Assembly (NCBI GenBank): GCA_019694875.1 | Contig: JAIBBC010000002.1 | Span: 620,001 to 684,000, forward strand | Direction of reading: 5' to 3' | Length of the DNA: 64,000 nt | Origin: Cyclobacteriaceae bacterium | GTDB lineage: Bacteria; Bacteroidota; Bacteroidia; Cytophagales; Cyclobacteriaceae | In this document: one piece after another, positions 45,730 through 54,673 of the stretch | Layout: every line of letters starts with the position of its first letter | Position numbering within the stretch: the stretch's first letter is position 1 | The notes under the pieces: generated by a model | Database searches by the model: none | Seen by the model: only the letters and a program-made list of their open reading frames with translations | Told to the model about the DNA's origin: nothing | Program-made: the position numbers and the translations under genes

Positions 45730-47064
45730 TTAAACTGCATCTGAAAGGCTGGTGAAGGTAAAGTCTCTGATCTTCATCGATGGAATGAAGGCATTCGGAC
45801 TCCCTTCGCTGGTTACGGCCCGTTCCTGTTTACCGAGCGTCTCCAGGTTGTTCAGCATGATAATCGGACTTTCGTTGAAACGGAAGTTTTTAATCGGATG
45901 CTTGATCTTTCCGTTTTCAATATAGAAAGTACCATCGCGGGTAAGACCTGTATACAACAGTGTTTGAGGATCTACCGGGCGAATGTACCAGAAGCGCGTT
46001 ACCAGAATGCCTTTCTTGGTATCCTTAATCATGTCTTCAACCGATGCGGTTCCACCTTCCATAATTGTGTTTCCACCGAATGGGAGCGGAGCTACATTTT
46101 TCTGCGATGCCCAATAGCGATCATAAAATAAGTTGGCAACTACGCCATTTTTAATGATGTCTACCTTCTTGCGCGACTGACCGTCACCCGCCCAAACGGC
46201 TGCCGGAACATCGTCATTCCACGGATCGGTGTAAATGTTTACGCGCTCGTCAACGAGCTTTTCGCCAAGCTTGGTGCCACCACCTTTTTTGGAAAGGAAG
46301 CTGCGGCCTTCATCGGCTGTCCGGGCATTCATCCCGAGCATCAGGCGAACCAAATCCGCGGAAGCGGATGCTTCAAGTACAACGGTGTATTTGCCGGGCT
46401 CGATAGCTTTTGCTTCGCGCGACAACACAGCTTTATCGATCGCACGTTTTGAAATGATAGCCGGGTTTATTTTGCTCACATCGTTGTGTGTTGCCGCAGC
46501 CCAGCCGGAACCTGTTCCATCGTTTGTACGCATGGTGACGGTAAAGTCAACCCCGGTTGATTTGTTGTAGGCAAACAGTCCTTTGCTGTTCGCAATCGCA
46601 AAAAAGCCTTTGCTGTCTTCCAGGTATCCAGCAGCAGTAACGTCTTTCGATGCAGCCGGGTTGATACTGTCGGCTGCAACCTGTGCGCGGTACTCAGGCT
46701 TGATATTCGCAGTCGACTCACTGAATGTTTTTGAATCAGGACCGTATGTTTGCGGCCCGAGCGGCTCCATAAATTCAGGATTTTCCGGTGCAAGCTGCGC
46801 CACTTCTTCGGCACGTCTTACCACCTTTTCAAGCGATGCATCATCGAACTCGTTGATGCTGGCTGCACCTGATTTTTTTCCGTAGTAACATTGAACCGAT
46901 AAAGACGTATTGCTGTCTTCACCGGATGTGTTTACGGTGTTTCGCGCATAGCGGATGTTGCCCCGGTCCTGGCCACCCAGACTTGCCGAGCATCCGTCAG
47001 CTTTGGAAAGAGCCACTACTTTTTCAAGTATTCTCTTCGCTTCTTCTTTTGAAAGTATTGCCAT
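45730..47064 (-). CDS. TldE/PmbA-type peptidase subunit, copy 2
   Basis: 444 residues, same length and order as copy 1 (MAILSKEEAKRILEKVVALS; SINEFDDASLEKVVRRAEEV; EGRSFLSKKGGG; RFWYIRPVDPQTLLYTGLTR). No HExxxH, no signal peptide. It is the last gene of the second locus, 34 bases behind TldD copy 2. It would need a TldD partner; whether it uses copy 2 or copy 3 or both cannot be told. Confidence 0.9.
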   Translation of the reverse strand: MAILSKEEAKRILEKVVALSKADGCSASLGGQDRGNIRYARNTVNTSGEDSNTSLSVQCYYGKKSGAASINEFDDASLEKVVRRAEEVAQLAPENPEFMEPLGPQTYGPDSKTFSESTANIKPEYRAQVAADSINPAASKDVTAAGYLEDSKGFFAIANSKGLFAYNKSTGVDFTVTMRTNDGTGSGWAAATHNDVSKINPAIISKRAIDKAVLSREAKAIEPGKYTVVLEASASADLVRLMLGMNARTADEGRSFLSKKGGGTKLGEKLVDERVNIYTDPWNDDVPAAVWAGDGQSRKKVDIIKNGVVANLFYDRYWASQKNVAPLPFGGNTIMEGGTASVEDMIKDTKKGILVTRFWYIRPVDPQTLLYTGLTRDGTFYIENGKIKHPIKNFRFNESPIIMLNNLETLGKQERAVTSEGSPNAFIPSMKIRDFTFTSLSDAV

Positions 47065-47098
47065 AAGATGATTTTTCGATTTAAGAGTTAGGTTACGA

Positions 47099-48739
47099 TT
47101 ATATGGTTCTGCCCGTGTTGATCACATTCACTCCGTTAAAGCGTGCCGTGGCTGAACCGTGCGAAACAGCGTTCGACTGTCCCGGCTGGCCTTTACCATC
47201 GTTGAATGCACCGCCCAAACGGTAGTCGCGCTGGTCGCAGATCGCTGCACACGAATTCCAGAAATCCTGGGTGTTAGCCTGGTATGCAACGTCTTTCAGC
47301 ATGCCTGCGATTTTTCCTTCTTTGATTTCGAAGAACAGCACACCGCCAAACTGGAAATTGTAGCGTTGCTGATCGATGGAGAACGAAGAATCTTTCACGA
47401 TGTAGATTCCTTTCTCAACGCCAGCGATCATTTGTGCGGGCGTAAGTTCCTTCTTACCCGGCTGAAGTGAAATGTTAGCCATGCGCTGAAACTGCACATC
47501 GGCCCAGCTTTGTGAATAGCAACAGCCGTGTGATTCTTTTTGACCGAGAATGCTGACCTGATCGCGGATCGCTTGGTAATTTACCAGGACACCATCTTTG
47601 ATGATATCCCACTGCTTGCATTTTACGCCTTCGTCATCATATCCCACAGCACCGAGTGACCCGACTTCTGTTTTATCGGCTTTGATGTTTACGATCTCAC
47701 TTCCGAATTTGAAGTTCTTCGATTGCCACTTGTCGAGTGTTAAGAAGCTGGTTCCTGCATAGTTGGCTTCATACCCCAGTACACGATCAAGCTCGGTAGG
47801 GTGACCAACCGATTCGTGAATTGTCAGCCACAAATGCGAAGGCTCAAGCACGAGATCATACTTGCCCGGTTCAACCGATTTTGCTGCAAGAATTTGTTTG
47901 GCTTGTTCCGCTGCGTTGCCTGCATCTTCTATAATATCGTATGACTTGTTATACAGAATAATATCACCGGGCGATTGAATTTTATCTTCCGGACGTGCGT
48001 CAAGGTATTCATAGCCCATTCCCACAGGCGAGCTGAATGATGACCGGGTTTTGAATGTACCGGATGCTTTGTCGGTTACTGTAACGTTGAAGCCGGGAAG
48101 AATTCGGTAAATATCCTGGTTGATGTACGAACCTTCAGAAGATGCGAAGTACTTCTGCTCATTCACCATAAAAATCTGGCTGTTGATGAACGTGGCCCCT
48201 TTTTCCATGGCACGTGCGTTCGTAGCCATCAATAAATCCACCTTTTCTTTAACGGGAACTTCAAAGCCGTTCTTTTTAATCGGTGTTTTCCAGCTCACTT
48301 CACCATACGAAGGAGTAGCGGCAAGTTGAACCGGCTGCTTCTGGAATTTTGAATTCGCTTTCGCGATCGCGACTGCACGTTCGGCCGTTTTCTTCATGCC
48401 GTCAGCAGTTACATTGTTTGAAGCGGCAAAGCCCCAGGTTCCGTTTACGATCACCCGGATGCCTACGCCAAACGATTCGGTGTTGGCAATACCCTGAACT
48501 TTCTTTTCGCGGGTGCTGACAAACTGGTTCAGGTAGCGGCCAATGCGGACATCGGTGTATGTGGCGCCAAGTGACTTGGTCGTGTTAAGCGCAATGTCGG
48601 CAAGCTTCTTTTTTTCCGCAGTATCCATCAGCGGATCGAGCAGCCGCATCGGGTCAACCGATTCACCGAACGAAGTGAAGGGCAAGATCATTGCACCTGC
48701 GCTCATTCCGGCAATCTGTATAAAATCGCGTCTTTTCAT
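47099..48739 (-). CDS. TldD-type metallopeptidase with twin-arginine N terminus, copy 2
   Basis: 546 residues. MKRRDFIQIAGMSAGAMILP is Tat-like. Metal site HESVGH in LTIHESVGHPTELDRVLGY is intact, as is GCCYSQSW. Very like copies 1 and 3. Separated from copy 3 by only 29 bases, so the two are co-transcribed with TldE copy 2. Confidence 0.9.
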   Translation of the reverse strand: MKRRDFIQIAGMSAGAMILPFTSFGESVDPMRLLDPLMDTAEKKKLADIALNTTKSLGATYTDVRIGRYLNQFVSTREKKVQGIANTESFGVGIRVIVNGTWGFAASNNVTADGMKKTAERAVAIAKANSKFQKQPVQLAATPSYGEVSWKTPIKKNGFEVPVKEKVDLLMATNARAMEKGATFINSQIFMVNEQKYFASSEGSYINQDIYRILPGFNVTVTDKASGTFKTRSSFSSPVGMGYEYLDARPEDKIQSPGDIILYNKSYDIIEDAGNAAEQAKQILAAKSVEPGKYDLVLEPSHLWLTIHESVGHPTELDRVLGYEANYAGTSFLTLDKWQSKNFKFGSEIVNIKADKTEVGSLGAVGYDDEGVKCKQWDIIKDGVLVNYQAIRDQVSILGQKESHGCCYSQSWADVQFQRMANISLQPGKKELTPAQMIAGVEKGIYIVKDSSFSIDQQRYNFQFGGVLFFEIKEGKIAGMLKDVAYQANTQDFWNSCAAICDQRDYRLGGAFNDGKGQPGQSNAVSHGSATARFNGVNVINTGRTI

Positions 48740-48768
48740 TGTGGTTGATTATGGTTAGTAAGTATGAT

Positions 48769-50409
48769 TTATATCGTTCTTCCGGTGTTAATTACGTTCA
48801 CTCCGTTGAAACGGGAGGTTGCACTGCCGTGCGACACCGCGGATACTTGTGATGGCTGACCTTTTCCATCAAAGAAAGATCCGAACAACCGGTAATCTTT
48901 TTCATCACAGATTTTCACGCAATTATTCCAGAACTCCTGGGTGTTCGATTGGTACGCCACGTCATTCAGCATGCCTGCGATCTGGCCGTTCTTGATTTCG
49001 TAGAACACGGTTCCGCCAAACTGGAAGTTGTAGCGCTGCTGATCGATGGAGAATGAGCCGCGGCCGGCAATGTAAATACCCTTCTCAACATCTTTAATCA
49101 TCTGCTCGCTTGAATACGGTTCCGTACCCGGAGCCAGCGACACATTCGGCATGCGCTGGAATTGAACATCGTTCCAGCTCTGTGCATAGCAACAGCCGTG
49201 CGATTCTTTCTCACCTAAAATATGTGCCTGGTCGCGGATCGCCTGACTGTTTACAAAAATTCCGTTTTTGATAATATCCCACTTCTTGCATTTCACGCCT
49301 TCATCATCATAACCAACTGCCCCCAATGATCCTGGCTGAACCTTATCAGCAAAGATGTTTACGATGCTGCTGCCGTATTTGAAATTACCGGACTTCAGTT
49401 TATCGAGTGTGGCAAAACTTGTTCCGGCATAGTTGGCTTCGTAGCCGAGAATCCGGTCAAGTTCCGTTGGATGGCCCACCGATTCGTGAATCGTTAAACC
49501 AAGGTGATTGGGTTCGAGAACCATATCATATTTTCCAGGTTCTACAGACTTGGCAGAGAGCATTTCTTTCGCTTGCTGTGCAGCAATGGTAGCATCTTCC
49601 ACCATGTCGTAGTTATTCCGGTATAAATTCATTCCTCCCGGAGCCTTTAATTTTTCAGCAGCATTGGGAGTCAGGTATTCATATCCCAAACCCATTGGTG
49701 CGCTTAGTGCATCGCGTGATTTGAACTTGCCGGACGTGCGATCAATTGCCTGTACGGTGAATGTTGGCCAGATGCGATGAATATCCTGATCGATGTACGA
49801 ACCTTCGGTAGAGGCAAAATATTTTTGTTCGTTAATCTGGAACAGGTTGGAGCTTACAAAGTTGGCCCCGTTTTTCAATGCAGCTGCATTTACACTCAGC
49901 AACAAATCAGCTTTATCGGAAACCTTAACCTCGAATGCGTTTTGTTTGATTGGTGTTTTCCAGCTTACCTCGCCATAGCTCTGCACAGATGCAAGCTTTA
50001 CCGGTTCTTTCTGGAACTTCGAGTTGGCTTTAGCAATGGCGACAGCGCGCTCCGTTGCCTTTTTGATTCCATCGGCTGTAACATTGTTCGTGGAGGCAAA
50101 GCCCCATGTGCCGTTCGCAATTACGCGAATCCCGATTCCGTAAGATTCGGTGTTGGAGATATTCTGAACTTTGTTTTCGCGTGTGCTGATAAACTGGTTT
50201 AGGTAGCGCCCGATGCGCACATCGGCATAGGTAGCGCCCAGTGATTTTGCTGTGTTTAGCGCAACATCAGCCAGTTCTTTTTTTTGTGAAGCGAGTAAAG
50301 GATGATCAAGTAAGGCTTCATGGGCAACCGGGTTTCCGAAACCGGATAGAGGTAACATAAGTCCGCCCAATCCCAGCCCGGCCAGTTGTACAAAATCTCT
50401 TCTCTTCAT
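48769..50409 (-). CDS. TldD-type metallopeptidase with twin-arginine N terminus, copy 3
   Basis: 546 residues. MKRRDFVQLAGLGLGGLMLP is Tat-like. HESVGH is intact (LTIHESVGHPTELDRILGY) and GCCYAQSW follows. First gene of locus 2 (TldD3-TldD2-TldE2); its promoter lies in 50410-50525. A tandem duplication of TldD gave copies 2 and 3, and the whole unit is paralogous to locus 1. Confidence 0.9.
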   Translation of the reverse strand: MKRRDFVQLAGLGLGGLMLPLSGFGNPVAHEALLDHPLLASQKKELADVALNTAKSLGATYADVRIGRYLNQFISTRENKVQNISNTESYGIGIRVIANGTWGFASTNNVTADGIKKATERAVAIAKANSKFQKEPVKLASVQSYGEVSWKTPIKQNAFEVKVSDKADLLLSVNAAALKNGANFVSSNLFQINEQKYFASTEGSYIDQDIHRIWPTFTVQAIDRTSGKFKSRDALSAPMGLGYEYLTPNAAEKLKAPGGMNLYRNNYDMVEDATIAAQQAKEMLSAKSVEPGKYDMVLEPNHLGLTIHESVGHPTELDRILGYEANYAGTSFATLDKLKSGNFKYGSSIVNIFADKVQPGSLGAVGYDDEGVKCKKWDIIKNGIFVNSQAIRDQAHILGEKESHGCCYAQSWNDVQFQRMPNVSLAPGTEPYSSEQMIKDVEKGIYIAGRGSFSIDQQRYNFQFGGTVFYEIKNGQIAGMLNDVAYQSNTQEFWNNCVKICDEKDYRLFGSFFDGKGQPSQVSAVSHGSATSRFNGVNVINTGRTI

Positions 50410-50525
50410 AGTGGTTGGTTACAACAATACGATGAGTAAAGTACACAGAACGTTTTAAATTTTGCGGGTTTTCGGAGAAGTGGATATAAGGTTATGCGAG
50501 TGGCGGTTGACGGGGGTGCAAAAGC

Positions 50526-50552
50526 AAAAATCCCCTCGAAAGGGGATTTTAA
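50526..50552 (-). terminator. Intrinsic terminator after the symporter, with UUCG tetraloop
   Basis: AAAATCCCCT (50528-50537), CGAA loop, AGGGGATTTT (50542-50551): a perfect ten-base stem. In the leftward RNA the loop is UUCG and the stem is followed by UUUUGC. It ends the PUL transcript and insulates TldD copy 3. Confidence 0.85.
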
Positions 50553-50576
50553 AATGGTTGTCAGATTGACTTTGAT

Positions 50577-52265
50577 CTACCAGAATGCCGAGTACAAGGC
50601 CACAATCATCATGATAATAATTAATGCGCCAACAGCGAACGATGTTGACACTTTAAACATGCTGGCATCAACGTCAAGACCTTTCGCTACTACACCGCGT
50701 TTCGTTTCATATTTACTGATGATGTACATGCCAATGATACAGATCGTAAAGATGATCAGCATCCGGTCCATAAAGGGAATTTCATACACTCCGCCTGAGT
50801 TTTGAACGGCCCAGCCGTATTCATAAAGTCCTGAAAGATCAACCCATTGCGGCAACAATTTCAGGATTACGGCAATTACGAAACCTCCGATGGTTGCAAA
50901 GAGTGCTGCATTTGAGGTGGTCTTCTTCCAGAAGAAACCTAAAATGAACATTGCAAAAATACCCGGTGATACAAATCCGCTGTACTCCTGTATGTACTGG
51001 AATCCCTGCTTGCCTTCGCCCATCAGTGCTTCACCCAGAATTAAGGATAAGACAACTGCAATGAACATCGACACGATTACCGTTAACCGGCCAACATTTA
51101 CCAGTCGTGTTTCACTCGCGTTTTGATGAAATGCTTTTTTATAGATGTCAAGAGTGAAGATCGTTGCAATACTGTTTGCCTTGCCGGCAAGTGATGCCAC
51201 GATAGCGGCCGTAAGCGCTGCAAACGACAAGCCTTTTAATCCCATCGGAAGCAAGCTCAGCAAGGCAGGGTAGGCCTTATTCGGATCTTGTACACCCGAC
51301 ATCGTAAGCATATTGCTTGCACTGATTCCCGGAATGTTCTCTTTTATAATGTAGTATACCGCTATGCCGGGAATAACTACGATCACCGGCATCAGCATTT
51401 TCAGGAACGCAGCAAACAGAAGTCCCGAACGGGCCACCGGTAACGATGCGCCCAATGCACGTTGCGTGATGTACTGGTTACAGCCCCAATAGCTTAAGTT
51501 GGCAATCCACATCCCGCCAATGAGAACACTCAGGCCAGGCAGGTCGATATAGTTCGGATTTGTTTTATCAAAAATCAGATGGAAATGTTCCGAAGCGCCA
51601 TCCGTCAGCATCGAGAATCCGTGCATCACACCTTGTCCGTCCGAGATCATATCCAAGGCGATATAGGTTGCCACCAATCCGCCCAGCACGAGAAAGAACA
51701 CCTGGATCACATCGGTGTACCCGATTACCTTCATTCCACCCAGCGTTATCACGATCGCGAAAAGCGCCAGTCCCAGAATACATACCAGTATACTTAAGCC
51801 CGATATGCCGCTGATTGCCAACGCACCCAGGTACAAAATCGACATCAGGTTAACGATGATGTACAGCGCCAGCCAGAAGACAGCCATGATTAAAGCCACT
51901 CGTTCGTTATACCGCGTACTCAGGAATTGCGGCATGGTGAAGATGTTGTTCTTCAGATACACGGGCATAAAAAATATTGCCACGATAATCAATGTAGCTG
52001 AAGCCATCCACTCGTAGGCCGAAATTGCTAACCCGAGCTTAAAGCCGGAGGCACTCATGCCGATCATCTGCTCGGCAGAGATATTTGATGCGATTAACGA
52101 TGCACCGATTGCCCACCAGGTTAACGATCCTTCCGCGAGGAAAAAATCTTTCGAATCGAGCTGTGCTTTTTTCTTACGGTTGTAAATCCAGTACCCGTAA
52201 ATCGCTACAACAAAAAAGTAAACGAGGAATACAATGTAATCGGATGATTGAAGGCCTCTCGACAT
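50577..52265 (-). CDS. Sodium/sugar symporter (SSS family)
   Basis: 562 residues, about 13-14 membrane helices with the SSS fold. FVVAIYGYWIYNRKKK opens it; family segments WWAIGASLIASNISAEQMIG at about 50-69, GGMKVIGYTDVIQVFFLVLG near 178, and AALTAAIVASLAGKANSIAT near 355-375 are like sodium/glucose vSGLT-type transporters. Couples sugar uptake to the sodium gradient. It is the last gene of the PUL after the GH3; it would take glucose or short oligosaccharides across the inner membrane. Confidence 0.92.
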   Translation of the reverse strand: MSRGLQSSDYIVFLVYFFVVAIYGYWIYNRKKKAQLDSKDFFLAEGSLTWWAIGASLIASNISAEQMIGMSASGFKLGLAISAYEWMASATLIIVAIFFMPVYLKNNIFTMPQFLSTRYNERVALIMAVFWLALYIIVNLMSILYLGALAISGISGLSILVCILGLALFAIVITLGGMKVIGYTDVIQVFFLVLGGLVATYIALDMISDGQGVMHGFSMLTDGASEHFHLIFDKTNPNYIDLPGLSVLIGGMWIANLSYWGCNQYITQRALGASLPVARSGLLFAAFLKMLMPVIVVIPGIAVYYIIKENIPGISASNMLTMSGVQDPNKAYPALLSLLPMGLKGLSFAALTAAIVASLAGKANSIATIFTLDIYKKAFHQNASETRLVNVGRLTVIVSMFIAVVLSLILGEALMGEGKQGFQYIQEYSGFVSPGIFAMFILGFFWKKTTSNAALFATIGGFVIAVILKLLPQWVDLSGLYEYGWAVQNSGGVYEIPFMDRMLIIFTICIIGMYIISKYETKRGVVAKGLDVDASMFKVSTSFAVGALIIIMMIVALYSAFW

Positions 52266-52297
52266 AGAACTGTTTTAGATTAAGGGGTTTAAGCTAT

Positions 52298-54625
52298 CTA
52301 CTTTACTACAAATTCCGCCTGCTTCACATCGTGCGAATTCCCGCCAACGAAAACATGGAACTTGCCGGGCTCATATCCAAATGAAAGGTCGCCTTTGTAA
52401 AACGACAAGTCTTTGGTGGTAAGTGTAAATGTAATGGTTTTCTTTTCTCCCGCCTTTAAACTTACTTTTTCAAATGCTTTCAGTTCTTTAACCGGACGTG
52501 TTACCGAGCCAACAAGATCGTGAATGTAAAGCTGCACTACCTCACTGCCATCGCGTGAGCCGGTGTTCGTTACGTCCACCGAAACTTTCAATTCATCTTT
52601 TTCGGTTACTTCTGTTTTGTCAAGCGTAATGTCGCTGTAACTGAAGGAAGTATAGCTCAACCCATATCCAAATGGATAAACCGGTTCGTTCGATACATCA
52701 AGATAGTTTGAACGGAATTTCTGAAACCATTGACCCTGTAACGGACGACCTGTACTTTTCTGACCGTAGTACATCGGCAACTGACCAACACTTTGCGGAA
52801 AGGTGGTTGTTAATTTTCCTGAAGGATTTACATCTCCAAATAACACATCTGCAATTGCATCTCCGGCTTCGCTTCCGCCAAACCAAACGTTCAGAATTGC
52901 CGGAACATTTTCAGATTCCCACTTGATCGCCAACGGGCGACCGGTAAACAGAACTAACACAACCGGCTTGCCGGTTGCAACGAGCGCCTTCAACAAATCT
53001 TTCTGTGTTGCCGGAATTTCAATGTTGCTCCGGCTTGATGATTCACCGCTCATCTCGGAAGCTTCACCGAGTGCGGCAACAATGACATCTGCACCGCGAG
53101 CAATGCGAAGTGCTTCGTCACGGATGGCGGCAGCAGAGCGTTTGTCACGACCAGCCGCTTTGCCAAACATGGTTGCATGTTGTTCGAAGATGGAATCTTC
53201 ATCAATATTCGCACCTTTAGCATATACGATTTTTGCAGAACCACCCAATGCCTTTTCCAGACCTGCACGCAACGAAATCGCCTGATCGAACTTTGCTGCC
53301 ACACTCCATGTTCCGGGCATGTTTTCTTTTGCATCTGCAAGCGGGCCCACCAATGCAATGGTTCCGGACTTTTTCAGCGGAAGAATATTTTTATCGTTCT
53401 TCAGCAACACAAAGCTTTGTGCAGCAATGCTTCGTGCTTCCTTGCGATTATCAGCTGTAAATACCTCGGCCTTTGCGCGGGCTTCATCACAATATTTATA
53501 GGGATTGGCAAACAAGCCGAGCTCGAACTTGGCTTTCAGAATTCTTCCACAGGCAATGTTGATGTCAGCTTCGGTGATCCTGCCTTCTTTCAACGATTCT
53601 TCCAATGTTTTTAAGAAGCCTTCTGCCACCATATCCATGTCCAGGCCGGCCTTAAGCGCTTTCGCAGATACATCTTTCAAATCTTCACCATAACCGTGAT
53701 CGATCATTTCGAGAATACCGGTGTAGTCAGAAACTACAAAACCATTGAAACCCCACTGATCGCGAAGCACCTCCGTTAACAACCAATGATTGGCAGTTGC
53801 AGGCACACCATCGATTTCATTAAACGATGCCATCATGCTTCCTGCACCTGCTTCAACCGCAGCTTTATACGGAGGAAGATATTCGTTATACATGCGCACG
53901 CGGCTCATGTCGGTTGTGTTGTAATCACGACCTGCTTCCGCAGCTCCATATAATGCGTAGTGTTTCACACATGCCATGATTGAGCTGTTCGATGAAAAAT
54001 CTTTTCCCTGGTATCCGCGAACCATCGCCTGTGCAATCATACTTCCGAGGTAAGGATCTTCTCCGCTGCCTTCGGCAATGCGGCCCCAGCGCGCATCCCG
54101 TGCAATGTCAACCATAGGAGAGAAGGTCCAGCAAATGCCATCGGCACTGGCTTCCTGTGCAGCAATGCGCGCACTGCGTTCGATCAAATTCATATCCCAT
54201 GTACAGCTCAATCCCAACGGAATGGGAAACACCGTTTCGTATCCGTGAATTACATCCATTCCAAAAATCAATGGAATCTTCAACCGGCTTTTCTCTACCG
54301 CAATACGCTGAACTTCTTTAATCTTGGCAACCGACTTGATGTTGAACAAGCCGCCAACTTGTCCCTGTTCAATTTTCTTGGCGATGTCGGTGTTTTTTGC
54401 CTGACCGGTCACAAAGTCGTTCGCTCCCGGCAGGTTAAGCTGACCGATCTTTTCCTGCAACGTCATCAGGCTGAGCAGCGAGTCGACTTTCGCAGCGTAA
54501 GGGTCTTTAGCGCTTCGTTTGTCTTGCGTTGATTCGTACCGGTCAGGTTGAACGTACGGAAGCTGGGAACACGCAAGAACAAATGTCAGCAGTGCGAGGA
54601 AAACAGTATTTCGTAGAGTTTTCAT
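52298..54625 (-). CDS. bglX: GH3 beta-glucosidase (BglX-like lipoprotein)
   Basis: 775 residues. A signal with lipobox FVLAC makes Cys19 the lipidated residue. Domains: GH3 N-terminal barrel (about 48-370) with KHY 221-223 and nucleophile D300 in GFVVSDYTG; C-terminal alpha/beta sandwich with the likely acid/base E528 in EMSGESSSR; fibronectin-III-like end (SFSYSDITLDKTEV to EPGKFHVFVGG). Removes terminal glucose from oligosaccharides in the periplasm. Beside the GH144 genes its natural substrate would be sophorose-type beta-1,2-linked products; GH3 enzymes are broad, so this is inference. Confidence 0.93.
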   Translation of the reverse strand: MKTLRNTVFLALLTFVLACSQLPYVQPDRYESTQDKRSAKDPYAAKVDSLLSLMTLQEKIGQLNLPGANDFVTGQAKNTDIAKKIEQGQVGGLFNIKSVAKIKEVQRIAVEKSRLKIPLIFGMDVIHGYETVFPIPLGLSCTWDMNLIERSARIAAQEASADGICWTFSPMVDIARDARWGRIAEGSGEDPYLGSMIAQAMVRGYQGKDFSSNSSIMACVKHYALYGAAEAGRDYNTTDMSRVRMYNEYLPPYKAAVEAGAGSMMASFNEIDGVPATANHWLLTEVLRDQWGFNGFVVSDYTGILEMIDHGYGEDLKDVSAKALKAGLDMDMVAEGFLKTLEESLKEGRITEADINIACGRILKAKFELGLFANPYKYCDEARAKAEVFTADNRKEARSIAAQSFVLLKNDKNILPLKKSGTIALVGPLADAKENMPGTWSVAAKFDQAISLRAGLEKALGGSAKIVYAKGANIDEDSIFEQHATMFGKAAGRDKRSAAAIRDEALRIARGADVIVAALGEASEMSGESSSRSNIEIPATQKDLLKALVATGKPVVLVLFTGRPLAIKWESENVPAILNVWFGGSEAGDAIADVLFGDVNPSGKLTTTFPQSVGQLPMYYGQKSTGRPLQGQWFQKFRSNYLDVSNEPVYPFGYGLSYTSFSYSDITLDKTEVTEKDELKVSVDVTNTGSRDGSEVVQLYIHDLVGSVTRPVKELKAFEKVSLKAGEKKTITFTLTTKDLSFYKGDLSFGYEPGKFHVFVGGNSHDVKQAEFVVK

Positions 54626-54673
54626 AGTAGAAATTTTATGCGTAAAGGTTTTGGGTTTATAGGGCTTAATATT

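Noticed and set aside
38835-50409. TldD/TldE genes as part of a modified-peptide (RiPP) cluster, as in microcin B17 maturation
   Set aside because: No short precursor with a leader or YcaO-type enzyme was seen in the gaps; the genes are duplicated housekeeping-like proteases.
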